Shown in pieces: positions 43,355 to 54,558 of a stretch of DNA of 64,000 bases (the first letter of the stretch is position 1; each line of letters begins with the position of its first letter). Source of the stretch: Hippopus hippopus (lineage: Eukaryota > Mollusca > Bivalvia > Cardiida > Cardiidae); NCBI GenBank assembly GCA_946811185.2, contig OX328099.1, forward strand, positions 17,635,859 through 17,699,858, read 5' to 3'. The translations under genes were made by a program, and so were the position numbers. The notes below the pieces were generated by a model that made no database searches, was not told where the DNA came from, and saw nothing but the letters and a program-made list of their open reading frames with translations.

Positions 43355-44065
43355 AATGCATATTTATAACAATTGATTTTGTGTAATTTACCCTTTGACA
43401 TGCTAGTAATGCAAATGACTGAATTATGTTGTGGAGAGAATCAAGCTTTTAGGCTGTAAGAGAAACCTCTGTCCTCTGTTTTATTTCTGCATTGATCCAA
43501 GTATATTTGTCTGTTTTCTTCTTCATGTACCATATGTATTGAAGCTATCCAGTGCAGGGATTTGTTTCCAAAATCTATATGAAATTGATTTCTAATAAAC
43601 ATTGTTGTGTCATCTGGTTTCAAAATTATTAACTTTACAAGTTGTGAATGATCTATTGTTTTCATCCATCCAGTCCCTCTGCTTAACATTCCATTTTTGT
43701 TACACAGTCTTCATCATACAAAGCTGTTTCTATAGAAATACTTCTTCTTCCATCGCACACATTTCCTGCATTGTAAGCCCTCACAGTACAGAAAGTAAAC
43801 ATAAAAAAAGCAAATGATGGCCTTCCATAGGTAATTTTAAAGAAATTGATTTTTTTATGTTATGAGTTGAAGTCATGGCTACCATCTAGAAGTTTCAAGG
43901 TCAAACACTACCTTGGCCAAAATTCTTTGGGACTGGAATCTACTGACCATCATTAGTATGCTGTTATATATGTGGTACTCAGCAGCTAGTAGATTGGAGA
44001 GGGGTTTCATAAGTATTACCTATAAAGCTAGAACCAGGAATGCATTGATAGCATTAAAATACTTT
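43355..44065. other. intronic sequence without recognised feature
   Basis: No supported gene or repeat. Confidence 0.55.
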
Positions 44066-44295
44066 TTAACTCTTTACCACACAATCCCGACTTTTAACGA
44101 CACTGAGAAAGAAGCCTATAGAAAACATTGTGGGAAAAGGAGAAAATGCTGGTAACCAGCATTTTCTCCTTTTCCCACAATATTTTCTACCCTATTGAAG
44201 TAAGAAATCATTATATTACCAAGATTTTAATTTGTTGTCTGCAGATGCTTTGAATTTGGTCCAGTCCCAAAATTTGTTGTTTGGTAAAGAGTTAA
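44066..44295 (-). repeat. TTAA hairpin MITE, 230 bp
   Basis: Well preserved; B-end ACACAATCCCGACTTTTAAC, A-end TTGTTGTTTGGTAAAGAG. Confidence 0.92.
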
Positions 44296-45182
44296 AAAGG
44301 CACTAAGTACCAGACACAAACACACATGAACCCTATGAGACATAAACATGCTCCATTGAAGAGTAGAAGCTTGTTTGAATGGAATTTTTTCATTAAGGAA
44401 TGTTGTCAAGCTTTTCTGTCTACATTACAGTGTCTCTTCATGCTTTTTTATTTGAAGAAAAAGAAACACTCAGAAAACCTATGTAAAACAGATTTATTAT
44501 GATGTGATGTTATCAAAAATACCTTGTGAACACCTTTACTTTTTGGGAAGTTCCAAACTTAACATCAACTGCTGGAATTGTGTCAAATGATTGAAAACTG
44601 ACTGTTGTTGTGGTTTTGTAATACAGATATTTGTAAATCCAGTTATTTCTGATTTAGAGGATATTAGATGTAATTAAGGTTCATAGTGAAAACATTATTT
44701 CATATTTTACTTGTAATTCCATGAGGTTTGTACACTAATGCCAACATAGATAGGCGTAACCACACAAGATCATTCAGAAAGGGACATTTATCATGTTTGG
44801 TGATTTGAGGTGCTCTTAAACATATACTGTCTTCACATCCAGATACAATAGTTCTAAGGATAAAATACCATAAACTTTTCTTATTAATCTTAATAATTAA
44901 ATTTGAAGGAAAGGGAATAAATCACATCCAGGCTTTTCCACTACATTGACATGAATTTGCAGAACACTATTGAACTCATAGTCGAGTGCAAGAGGCATTG
45001 TTCAGCTTCTGACTCTCTAACTTTGATCTCTTGTTCCTGGTATTGATTAGATGAATTGAAAAGATCAGGATCTTTTAAAGGCTTGGTCTACAGTAAAACA
45101 GTCTGTGGCATGTAGAAGCATGTTATTATCGTTTCTCAGGAACCAGTCTGTCACAAGTAATTTCAGCTCTGTTATGCCAGAG
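44296..45182. other. intronic sequence without recognised feature
   Basis: No supported gene or repeat in ~890 bp. Confidence 0.55.
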
Positions 45183-45258
45183 AGAAAACTAATTCATTTT
45201 GCTCTTGTGGTTGAATCGCCACAGAAAACTAATTCATTTTGCTCTTGTACTTGAATCT
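45183..45258 (+). repeat. 40-bp tandem duplication
   Basis: AGAAAACTAATTCATTTTGC + TCTTGT..TTGAATC occurs at 45183 and again at 45223. Confidence 0.88.
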
Positions 45259-45385
45259 TTGCTTTCAAAATTTTAATGTAAACTGTACAGTAAAGTTTAT
45301 TGTTTTTCACAGTATTATTTCCCTTCATGCCCATGCCACTATTTACCAAGTACACCAGTCCATAGATTTTTTTCCCCTCAGTTCT

Positions 45386-45450
45386 TAGCTCTTTACCAAA
45401 TGACAAAAATTTTAGACTTGTCTAAAATGTAATCATTTTTCAGACCAAAA
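45386..45450 (+). repeat. TTAA hairpin MITE, A-end fragment
   Basis: CTCTTTACCAAATGACAAAA and TTTTAGACTTGTC. Confidence 0.7.
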
Positions 45451-45894
45451 AAAAGATATAATCCAAAGGATGAGATTTATCTTGTACAACTGTGTAATGA
45501 AAGATTCGAATAGTCTGTTGTTTTCTCTTTCAAATCTAGTGAAATTTGAAATCCTGTTATATATTGGATAACATGGGGATTGTTTGGTTTTATTTTTTGA
45601 GGTTCCTGGAAATTGCCAAAAATTCTACAAGCAGTGGCAAAGGCTATGTAATTTTCAAGGTTTTCATGGTTTACTTTATGCACTTCAGAAATAGTGTTTA
45701 TGAATACAAGTGATACATTGTAAGTAATGCTGGTGGCATTATAGATGTAGTGTAAGTTTGTAGGATATGTTTCGTAGGTGCAATACAACAGCTGAAGCAT
45801 ACAAAAAAATAGGAAATGGACAGTTTCAAGCCCAGGAAAAATATGCAATTATTGTAATTTCAAATAAAGTTTAGCAAGAAAATCTCAAAAGATA

Positions 45895-45970
45895 TTCAGA
45901 CAGTGTAGATCGTGAAGATCAAAGCTCAGATTGCAGGTTCTCTCTGATCTTAATCTATACTGTCTGCTTC
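45895..45970. repeat. R2 palindromic repeat
   Basis: AGACAGTGTAGATCGTGAAG, TCAAAGCTCAGATTGCAGG and TCTGATCTTAATCTATACTG. Confidence 0.68.
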
Positions 45971-46395
45971 CTATTCATTCTAAGGACTTACTAAAAGAAA
46001 GGGTGCTTTGGCAAAAGTAACCTTTATAACTTGGTATTCCACATAAACATGTTGCATTGCTGGCAAGCAGAGAAAATTTTTTGTTAAAGAAGGGACATAA
46101 CTGTAAATGCAATAATGTTGTAAGATATGTATTACTTCCCTTGACTGTATATCCTCTGTAACCTTTCAATTGTTTTACCTAAAATAAATGAAAGTTAAGA
46201 AGCCCTCTCTTATGTACATTTGTACTTCTTCTCCTAAAAAGAAAAACTTGTTGAAGATCCCTTTGTTTGCTGTTTGATCATAGAATGCTACCTGAGTGAA
46301 TCTGCATGCTGAATTTGAATGTAAAAAAATGCTTTGCACTTACTACATTGATACTATTATATTATGCCCTCTGGGTTGCCCCTTTTATATTTTTT
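45971..46395. other. intronic sequence without recognised feature
   Basis: No supported gene or repeat. Confidence 0.5.
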
Positions 46396-46624
46396 ATAAC
46401 CCTTTACCACACAATCCCAAGGTTTAAAAACCCTGATGAAGGAGACTTTTGAAAACATTTTGGGAAAAGGAGAAAATGCTGGTAACCAGCATTTTCCCCA
46501 TTTCCCACAATGTTTTCTATTCTGTGGAAGATAAATCCTTTGATATAAGCCTCATTTGATATGTCCTGTGCAAAAACTTTCAGTTTGGACTAGTCTAACA
46601 TTATATTGTTTGTTAAAAACTTAA
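46396..46624 (-). repeat. TTAA hairpin MITE, 229 bp
   Basis: Left flank ATAA; right flank TTAA; right arm CCCCATTTCCC variant. Confidence 0.88.
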
Positions 46625-46629
46625 CAAAC

Positions 46630-46856
46630 TTAACTTTTTATCAGCCATCCAACATATAAACATACATAAGAAAGAAGACTTTTGAAAACATTGTGGGAAA
46701 AGGAGAAAATACTGGCAACCAACATTTTCCCAATTTGCCATATGTTTTTTGTTCTCTTCAATCATGTTAGCCACATCTAATTTGCCTTCTGCTAATTTTT
46801 TAAATGTGGGCAGATGTAAAATTATAGTTGTGTGGCAAAGGGTTACAGAGCTGACC
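46630..46856 (-). repeat. TTAA hairpin MITE
   Basis: Starts five bases after the previous copy; B half diverged (TTTTTATCAGCCATCC), right hairpin arm short. Confidence 0.78.
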
Positions 46857-47122
46857 ATTTTACTGAAATGGTTTGAAAATTTTAAGCACAGAAATTGATA
46901 ACATATAGCTTATAATCTGAACTGATGCTGAGGCAGTAATTTCTTTATCAATTGGCTTTTTATTCTCAGAAAATTCACAAAGATGTGCTTTTATCTTGTC
47001 AAAGATACTGTCTTTGAATGCAAAGCCTAGAATATGTAAATTATTGTTAATGAATTATCATATTGTCTCATTACGGAAAAAGCAAAGCAAAGGCATTGTT
47101 TACATTTTGCATGAATTTTCAG

Positions 47123-47158
47123 GAGACACCAACCCTGACTGGATTCATAAGTTTGAAG
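47123..47158 (+). CDS. candidate 36-nt microexon between Ig1 and Ig2, phase 1-1
   Basis: The acceptor is TTGCATGAATTTTCAG and the donor GTAACC. The phase-1 frame encodes 12 residues, reading DTNPDWIHKFE after the split codon a|ga (Arg) and before g|gc (Gly). Inclusion would lengthen the Ig1-Ig2 linker after VYPMN. Skipping it gives the canonical linker length, so it would have to be alternative. The donor is moderate. Confidence 0.28.
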
Positions 47159-47417
47159 GTAACCCTGGTGTTTTTACTAATTAACCCCTTCCATCATACC
47201 CCATAACCCTAGTCCCTTAAATCCCTATGGTAACAGTGAAACTACAGATTACCTTGACCTTGACTCAAGCTCACTCTTGACTCACACTCTGGTATGCTTA
47301 TGTTAATCACTTCAGCAGTCTGTTGAAATTCAGAATTTATATTTTGAATTTAGCAATACTTTCCTAAATGTAGATATTGAATATTCATGTAGAAAGTTTG
47401 AAACTTCATTGGTATCA

Positions 47418-47582
47418 GTCCTCTGTGGCTAGGTTGTTAAGGCTGCTGGAGGTATTACTCATGTAGGACTGTCCTTGGGCAAGGCACTTCATTTGGTGGT
47501 CCTGATGAAACGCCGGAAAAACATGAATAAATGAGCTGCCATTGAGACTGAAATACTGTTGAAAGTGGTGTAAAACCATGTT
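47418..47582 (+). mobile_element. tRNA-derived SINE (family 1), B box deleted
   Basis: A-box-like TGTGGCTAGGTTGTTAAGG, body CTTGGGCAAGGCACTTC, tail AATGAGCTGCCATTGAGAC. Confidence 0.68.
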
Positions 47583-48180
47583 TAAAGGAACTCAAACTTT
47601 CTATATCTCAGTGAATGAAATTTTTACTGAAACCATTGGGAGCTGAAGGACTTTTCGAAGAGATTATTTGGTATTATCAGAGAATGAGTATAGTCACTGA
47701 CTGTAACATTACAAAAATGTTTGAGGTAACTGTTTAGATAATTATGTTTGACATAAATTGCACTACTTTTGCTAAAAATGATGACTGCATACTTTTCCAC
47801 AGTCACTATTGTTAGGAGCTGCTGCCAAATTGGTATGCATCATAGTCTTTGACAAAAGTCTGAAAACCTATATCTTTTCAATTATGAATTCCTTAAACAT
47901 TTATTGAATGTTACGGTTTTGCCATTTAACTATTTTTGTTCATTGTTAGACCTGGTGAAGGTTTACTAGAAGATACTAATCCAACTTTTGTAACTAAATA
48001 GCTCTTTTCTTTGCGCTTTGTGCTTTTCTTTTAAATTATGCGCAGTGCTGTAACATTTAGGTAGATAAATAATTCATGTGCGCTGCATAGATTTAGGAAT
48101 ATTCAGACATCTTTAATGTGTTATCTCTGAGTGACTTACTGTAATTTTATCACATAACTCCCCTTGTTTTCAATGTAATA
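47583..48180. other. intronic sequence without recognised feature
   Basis: No supported gene or repeat. Confidence 0.55.
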
Positions 48181-48191
48181 CAGCCATTATG

Positions 48192-48232
48192 AATTTTCTT
48201 GTCTCACACATGTGTGAGGTAAGAAAATAGTG
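48192..48232. repeat. short palindrome
   Basis: TTTTCTTGTCTCACACATG / TGTGAGGTAAGAAAA, centre CACATGTG. Confidence 0.8.
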
Positions 48233-48535
48233 CTGTATTTGGTTAATACTCTGTAATTATATGCCTCATTTCTAAAACATTGCTGACCTAGGTCCCTGAA
48301 GGAATTAATGGTCAAAATTCTTAATTTTAATAAAGTTATTAATTTAATCACTTTTAGATTCAAAACAAAATCAATATATGCAAGTTTCTTTGGACCTATT
48401 TTCGTTGGTAATGTACCTGTCAAAGAAGCGCATAGGCTTCATGTAAATTTCACTACACATTGTACATGTATGCCTCTGTTTTAACACATTATGGACTATA
48501 ATTCTTGTTATACAGTTAGGTGATAAAAAGAAACT

Positions 48536-48662
48536 GGCATTCGTTGGCTTTTGAGGTAAAAATGTATTAAACTCGTCCTCAAAAAATGTTATTAAGCTCG
48601 CCAAAGGCTCGCTTAATAACATTTTTTGTGGACTTGTTTAGTAAAATTTTATCTCAAGAACC
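48536..48662. repeat. ~125-bp palindromic foldback
   Basis: AAAAAATGTTATTAAGC pairs with GCTTAATAACATTTTTT around TCGCCAAAGGCTC; outer arms TTGGCTTTTGAGGTAAAAAT / ATTTTATCTCAAGAACCAA. Confidence 0.82.
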
Positions 48663-48764
48663 AACTCATATCAGATCCTATATTTCACTTGACTCTAAAC
48701 TATACCACAAAAGTAAATGTTTGGCAAATGAAGATCAGTGAGTCATTTTCATTGAAAAGGTGGT

Positions 48765-48975
48765 CTACTGTATCTGCAAAAATAGTATTGACCACTTTTC
48801 AGCCTGTGTAGTCTGTACAGGCTGACACGAGTTGAAACTTTTTGCTTTCAGTTATTTTTTTTTTGCATGTCAGAGGACAATACTACGTCATAATGTCACT
48901 GATTTTTAGATAAAGTGGATCCATGTGATGCTCTGACTTGCATGGTATAATGCATTACAAAGATACATTGAAACC
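48765..48975 (-). repeat. R3 palindromic repeat, long copy (inverted)
   Basis: CAGCCTGTGTAGTCTGTACAGGCTGACACG core; flanks match the reverse of 24912-25135 (GCATGTCAGAGGACA, ATAATGCATTACAAAG). Confidence 0.72.
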
Positions 48976-49339
48976 TGTTTCCCAAGAAAACTTAACTCAA
49001 ATGATTTTTCCATGTTTTCAGAAGCTGTCTATCTCATAATCATAATTAAAATCATGAAATGTTTGGTGAAGTGTTAACCATAATATATGTGTTTCATGAT
49101 AATTGACTGAAAATTTCCTAGGAAACTGGTCAAAGGAAAACATTATAATCAGTTTTTTTTTTTTAATAGAAAGCAGTATACATGTACTTTTACAAATCTT
49201 TAATATTCTGCCTATGGTTTTTAACTGTGCCATGTTTTTTGCAGTGTTGGATCTGGTGTTTATGTACTATCAGATCAGAATCTGAGGTGCTTACTACAAT
49301 TACTGTTTGTCAATAAGCATTTGATTTCAAATTAAATGA

Positions 49340-49975
49340 GTCATGCTCTCTGAAAACGGGGATTAATGCATCTGCAAGAAGTATCGACCCATGTCAGACT
49401 GTACAGTACGTGCAGGCTGACATGGGTTGAAACTTAATTGTTATTTGTAAATTTTCTGCATATCCAAGGACCACTCTTTGCCCATATTCAGTCAGTGAGA
49501 GCCATTCCTGTAAGTTAAATTATCTCCCTTGCCAGATAAGGACTAAACATAACCAAATAACAGATTGGTCCTTTTACCTGTATTCTTTTGTTTTTATCCT
49601 TGATTCCCTTGGGGATGTTGTGGTAAATATAATTTGATTAATGATTATATGTAAGGTCCCCATGTAACTTTAAAGCAAATTCTGGTCTCAATTATCAGAG
49701 AAACAGGTACATATCTATTTGTATAACAATCTAACCAGATTCACTTGAGATATTATTTTAAAAACATACCTGTATAGTGCAAGAAAATCAAGGATAAAAA
49801 CCAAGTAACCCCCTCATCAGGAACAATGTAGTACTGGAGAAGAATCAAGGGAAGTAACTGAAGAATGGCCCTCATTGTTAGACAAAATATATTTAAAGGA
49901 TGCATAATTATGTGATGTTTTGCTTGGTATTACAATGCATCACAGCAATGAATTAAACCTGCTTTTACTGTAGCA
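49340..49975 (-). repeat. R3 palindromic repeat split by a TIR element
   Basis: Core CCCATGTCAGACTGTACAG / GTGCAGGCTGACATGGG at 49391-49431; the distal part resumes after 49870 as ATTATGTGATGTTTTGCTTG and AATTAAACCTGC. Confidence 0.72.
49502..49870. mobile_element. 369-bp TIR element nested in R3
   Basis: Ends CCATTCCTGTAAGTTAAATT + ATCTCCCTTG and ATCAAGGGAAGTAACTGAAG + AATGG are inverted with small indels. A second inner pair TTTTTATCCTTGATTCCC / AATCAAGGATAAAAACC follows. No coding frame. Confidence 0.7.
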
Positions 49976-50133
49976 TGGCTGAAATGAAAATGCATGTATC
50001 AGTACATAAAAAAATACCAGTGACTGCAATTTGAACAATATGTCTCCAGAGAGAAAAGATGTATGATCAGATTCTTTGCAGCCTTATCATGATTTACACT
50101 TTCTACAAAAGCAACATGAATTCTGCTTTGCAC

Positions 50134-50365
50134 TTAACTCTTTACCACACAATAATATTTTAGAGTAGTCCAATTTCAGAGCATTTGCAGACAATGAATT
50201 CAACTTTGGTACAGATGAGCTTAAGCTCTCTGAAAGTGTAGAAAATATTGTGGGAAAAGGAGAAAATGCTGGTTACCAGCATTTTCTCCTTTTTCCACAA
50301 TGTTTCCAAAAGCCTTCTTTCCGAAGGGTGGTGAAAACCCGGGAGTGTGTGGTAAAGGGTTTTAA
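50134..50365 (+). repeat. TTAA hairpin MITE
   Basis: Good hairpin; A half with GATGAGCTTAAGCTCTCTG, also seen in the 30972 copy (GAGCTTCAGGTCTCTG), suggesting a subfamily. Confidence 0.87.
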
Positions 50366-50602
50366 TTGGTTAAAATGTTAAAAGCTTATCACTGTGCATA
50401 TTACATGCTGTGAATGCACTCCCTACTTCAATAAAAGTGTCTGTCATATAAAACCCTGCCACAATGGTGTATCATTATTATTGTTTGAAGTGTCCACCTA
50501 ATATGTACCACAATTTCACATAGGGTTTGAACCAGAGCATTAGTTTCAGAACCTAGGAACTGGATTATAAGTTGGCAGATCTTGCATCCAAAGTTCATCT
50601 AA

Positions 50603-50850
50603 GGCTTTACTAAGCAATCCCATGCTTTCATGACCTCAAGGGTGTAAGCTTGTGGAAACATAGTTGGAAGAAGAGAAAGGAGAAAAGGCTTGAAACCCTT
50701 GTTTTCTCCTTCTCCCAGTATTTTTCTACCCCATACAAATCATATTCTACCCCATACAAATCATATTCTACCCCAGACAAATCATATTGTTAGAGCTACA
50801 TAATAATATTGTCTGCAAATTATGCTCTTAATTTGATGTAGTTATTAAAC
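50603..50850 (-). repeat. TTAA hairpin MITE, decayed, with triplicated segment
   Basis: B-end CTTTACTAAGCAATCCCATG, hairpin AAAGGCTTGAAACCCTTG, and a 21-bp unit TTCTACCCCATACAAATCAT present three times at 50724-50786. Confidence 0.72.
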
Positions 50851-50956
50851 AAAATTGATTTTAGGGATCTGTAATTATGTTAAGACTTACTTGGTAAAAT
50901 ACATCATCCAGATGCATTAAACGCTCTTTTGCTATATAGCTCAGAACTGACAATTA

Positions 50957-51084
50957 CTAACCCTTTCCCAAACAATCCCAGGCTTTAACTACTCTGAGGA
51001 AGAAGAAGCCTTTTGAAACTATTGTGGGAAAGGTTGTTAGCCAGCATTTTCTCTTTTTTTTCCCACAACGAGTATCACTGTTAA
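50957..51084 (-). repeat. TTAA hairpin MITE, A half lost
   Basis: CCTTTCCCAAACAATCCCAG to TCCCACAACG, then the TTAA of the next copy. Confidence 0.77.
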
Positions 51085-51306
51085 CTCTTTACCAGACGAC
51101 AAAACTTTGGACTGGTCCAAAACAGCATTTGCAGACAATATTTTATATCTAGCTGATTATGATTGTGATCGTCTGTGAAAGAGTAGAAAGCCTTGTGGGA
51201 AAAGGAGAAAATGCTGGCTTAAACAAAATTTTCTCCTTTTCATAAGGTTTTCAGATAAGGCTATTACCTCAGTTGTTAAAATGCAGGATTGTTTGGTAAA
51301 GGGTGA
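51081..51306 (+). repeat. TTAA hairpin MITE
   Basis: A-end CTCTTTACCAGACGACAAAA; loop degraded (GCTGGCTTAAACAAAATT); right flank GTGAA. Confidence 0.82.
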
Positions 51307-51333
51307 AAAAAATTCACCTTCCTTTGATCAACA

Positions 51334-51614
51334 TTAACCCTTTACCACACAATCCGGAGTTTTAATGACACTAAGGAATAATCCTTCTGAAATCATTATG
51401 AGACAGGGAGAAAATGCTGGTAACCAGCATTTTCTCCTTTTCCCACGCTGTTTTCTACACTTCCAAAGGCGAATTTCCATTTATGCGTCACAACTATTTT
51501 GTCGTCTACAAAAGCTTTTAATTTGGCCAGGTCTAAAATTTTGTCGTTTGGTAAAGGGTTAAAATGCTTTCAATTTGGGCAACTTCTGGAATTTAGTGTC
51601 TGGAAAAGGGTTAA
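51334..51614 (-). repeat. TTAA hairpin MITE, 229 bp, with an extra A-end
   Basis: Complete copy 51334-51562, followed by a second A-terminus (AATGCTTTCAATTTGGGC to GGAAAAGGGTTAA) at 51563-51614, the remnant of an older copy that it abuts or entered. Confidence 0.85.
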
Positions 51615-51810
51615 GTCATAGGTTAATTATGTTGATACTATCTAGTTTTATAGTCTAGCCTTTTAGATCAATAGACAGTTTATAGAGCTTTTATTTTTTC
51701 AGTGAAATCTCCCTCATTCCATTGTTATAGTGTTTTCTTATGTAGCTTCTTGAGTAGTTCATACATTGTCTTAAATATTTTAGCTTTCAATCATAATATT
51801 ATCTTGTTTC

Positions 51811-52036
51811 TTAACCCTATACCGCACAATCTCGAGTTTTAAGGACCCTGTAGAAAGAATGCTTTTGAAAACATTGTGGGAAAAGGAGAAAATGCTGGTA
51901 ACCTGTATTTTCTCCTTTTCCCACAATGTTTTCTACTTATTCAAAGACCAATTCCTCGTTTGAGCCACATTTAAATTTTTGTCTGCAAGTGCCTTCAGTT
52001 CAGACAAATCTTAAGATTTTGTCTTGTGGTTAAGAG
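51811..52036 (-). repeat. TTAA hairpin MITE
   Basis: B-end CCCTATACCGCACAATCTCG; hairpin loop GGTAACCTGTATTTTC; A-end decayed at its terminus. Confidence 0.85.
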
Positions 52037-52212
52037 AGAATACATTACCATCTGCTTTCAACATTTTTATTCTTTAACAGACCACTTTTGAAAACATTGT
52101 GATTTATTGATTGGCTTGTAATAGGTATTTATGTACATTTTTATGGAATATCAGTCATATCAAAGCAATAGACAATAAAATATGTAGTTGAGTTTAATGG
52201 TTTTGATTAAGA

Positions 52213-52341
52213 AATGGTAAAAACATTGTGGCACATGGAAAAATGCTGGCTACCACCATTTTCTCCTTTTGGCAAGAAGTTTATACAAAAGCCCTCTTTC
52301 TAAGGGACTTAGATACCCTGTAATGTTTGGTAAAAGATTAA
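52213..52341 (+). repeat. TTAA hairpin MITE, left half lost
   Basis: GGTAAAAACATTGTGGCACA to AATGTTTGGTAAAAGATTAA. Confidence 0.75.
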
Positions 52342-52752
52342 TATCACACATAATTAATAATTATGACTGCTGCTAATAACATATTATATTATTTATCATG
52401 AGGGAAGGGGGTTGGACCCATCACTCTATAAGTAGTGTTTGGTACATCTCTTGGGCTTCTGAAGAAAATGTCACATTTCTATACTTATTTACTTGGTATT
52501 GAACATTTGATAAACGGAGAAATGCTCTTTTTTTGCTATGTATCCATTTACCTGAATGTTTTCAGATGCCCTCGCAAAGGCTTCTAAAAGGGATTTGCAC
52601 GAGGAAGAGGGTGGACAGTTGTGAGGAACAGTGTGACATTTTGTTTGTTTCAGCAGCTTTTTTTAGACCCAGACATGCTCCATCTCTAATGTTTTCTCCA
52701 ATATTGCATTGTGGGTGCACTATTGTATTGATGATTCATAACAACCCTTCTG
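52342..52752. other. intronic sequence without recognised feature
   Basis: No supported gene or repeat. Confidence 0.5.
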
Positions 52753-52981
52753 TTAACTCTTTACCAAATGGCAAAATTTTAGACCAATCTAAATTGAAAG
52801 CATTTGCAGACGACATAGTAGATGTGACTCAAAAATTGAAATTTGTTTTGAGAAGGGTAGAAAGCTTTGTGGAAAAAGGAGAAAATGCTGGTTACCAGCA
52901 TTTTCTCCTTTTCCCACAATGTGTTCAAAAGGCTTTTTTCTCAGGGTCGTTGAAAGTCTAGATTTTGTGGTAAAGGGTTAA
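52753..52981 (+). repeat. TTAA hairpin MITE, 229 bp
   Basis: Well preserved; shares its right TTAA with the next copy. Confidence 0.9.
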
Positions 52982-53206
52982 CATTTTACCATACAATCTT
53001 GTGTTTAGGACAATGAGAAAGAAGGCTACAGAAAACATTTTCAGAAAAGGAGAACCTGCTAGTATTAGTAACTGGTAATTTTTTCCTCTCTGGATGTTTT
53101 CTTAGTATTTTAAAGACATACCGCATCATTTGAGTGGTATTTCAGTTGTCTGCAAATGCTTCCAGATGGACATGTCTGAAATTTTGACGTCTTGTGAAGA
53201 ATGAAC
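52978..53206 (-). repeat. TTAA hairpin MITE, abutting copy
   Basis: Opposite orientation; hairpin badly eroded (GCTAGTATTAGTAACTGG); A-end TTGACGTCTTGTGAAGAATG. Confidence 0.77.
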
Positions 53207-53356
53207 ATAACTCCTTAATAACAACCACTTGTAATCATTTACCAAATAATCAAATTTATGTTAAATACAAGTATATTGTTCACTTTTTATGAAATATGTT
53301 TCTTTATACTCAGACTATAATCTATTTTCAGCTGTAGAACTTTTTCTAGATAGATG

Positions 53357-53500
53357 TTAACCCTTTACAACACAATACCAAAGTCTAACACCCCTGGTTA
53401 AGAGGGCTTTTGAAAGCATAACGGGAAAAGAAAATACTTTTTAACAGCATTTTCTCCTTTTTCAAGAATGAAAGAAACAAATCCAATTATCATGTGATCA
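53357..53500 (-). repeat. TTAA hairpin MITE, A half lost
   Basis: CCCTTTACAACACAATACC, hairpin fragment AACAGCATTTTCTCC. Confidence 0.7.
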
Positions 53501-53631
53501 TGTATTAAAGGGTCATGAGTGTTATTTTAACTCTTTCGTTTATGAATAAATAAATTGCATTTTCTTAAAGGCTACAAGTACAGTTTCGGTGCAAGATCAA
53601 GAGAGAGTTCAGTCATAAATCAGAATAAAGC

Positions 53632-53703
53632 AATGGACAGTGTAGATCAGAGATCAGACTGCACACTCTGTGCAGTCTTATCTTGATCTACACTGTCCAA
53701 AAA
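53632..53703. repeat. R2 palindromic repeat
   Basis: GACAGTGTAGATCAGAGATC / TTATCTTGATCTACACTGTC, centre GCACACTCTGTGC; one of the cleanest copies. Confidence 0.85.
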
Positions 53704-53898
53704 AGCTTCTGGTGTTGTCTATAGTATGGAGAGAGTTAAGGTTGCACAATATGCGGAGAAAAGTCTTAGATACAATCAATATTCTAAGAGTCTTGGCCTT
53801 TTGGCGGTGCTTTATGTAGAATGCTGATGCATTTTCTATATTTGTCATCTTAGAAGACACGGTTTGTCTTTCAGACGTTTTCTTTTTCTCCTACACAC

Positions 53899-54293
53899 TT
53901 AACCCTTTACCAAAAAGGCCTTTTGAAAACACTGTGGGAAAAGAAGAAAATTGTGGTAACCAGCATTTTCTTCTTTCCCTAAACTGTTTTCTACCCTGTC
54001 AAAGAACTTCTTTTAACCCTTCACCAGATGACAAAATTTTAGCCATGTCCCAATTGAGAGCATTTGTAGACGACAATATCAGTGTGGCTCAAATGGGTAG
54101 AAAACATTGTGGGAAAAGGAGAAAATGCTGGTTACCAGCATTTTCTCCTTTTCCCACAATGTTTTCCAAAGGCTTCTTTCCCAGGTTAGTTAAAAGTCAG
54201 CATTGTGTGGTAGAGGGTTATTTGTATCTCTTACAAAATTGTTGCCTGTAGATTTCAATTTTGAATAGTCTTTGCCATTTGGTAAAAAGTTGA
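53899..54293 (-). repeat. TTAA hairpin MITE, outer copy of a self-nest
   Basis: CCCTTTACC joins directly to AAAAAGGCC (B half deleted), hairpin to 54012; A half after the insert (GATTTCAATTTTGAATAGTC, GCCATTTGGTAAAAAGTTG) at 54222-54293. Confidence 0.7.
54013..54221 (+). repeat. TTAA hairpin MITE, inner copy
   Basis: Lacks ~20 bp of the A half (CAAATGGGTAGAAAAC) but has a perfect hairpin. Confidence 0.85.
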
Positions 54294-54332
54294 AAAGCAC
54301 TTGTAGAATATGGATAATTGCCAGGAATGAAC

Positions 54333-54491
54333 ACTTTATGAAATAATCCTGAGTTTTAACAACCTCTTGGTCGAAGGTTTTATGGGAAAGGAGAGAATGC
54401 TGGTAACAAGCATTTTCTTGTTTTCCCATGACATTTGAAAAGATGTCCTTTTCATGGTCGTTAAACGGCAGGATAATTTGGTAAAGAGTGA
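54333..54491. repeat. TTAA hairpin MITE with B-type halves on both sides
   Basis: Left ATAATCCTGAGTTTTAACAA and right GGTCGTTAAACGGCAGGATA are inverted B sequences around the hairpin; no A sequence. Confidence 0.72.
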
Positions 54492-54558
54492 AGGATTGTA
54501 TAAAGAAAAGTCCAAGAGAAAGAAGTTGCATCAATTCCTTTTACTGTACAGATTGCGT

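Noticed and set aside
48675..48737. 63-nt phase-1 open segment ending at GTGAGT
   Set aside because: No polypyrimidine tract before the AG and it lies beside a palindromic foldback; several such chance segments are expected in this much intron.
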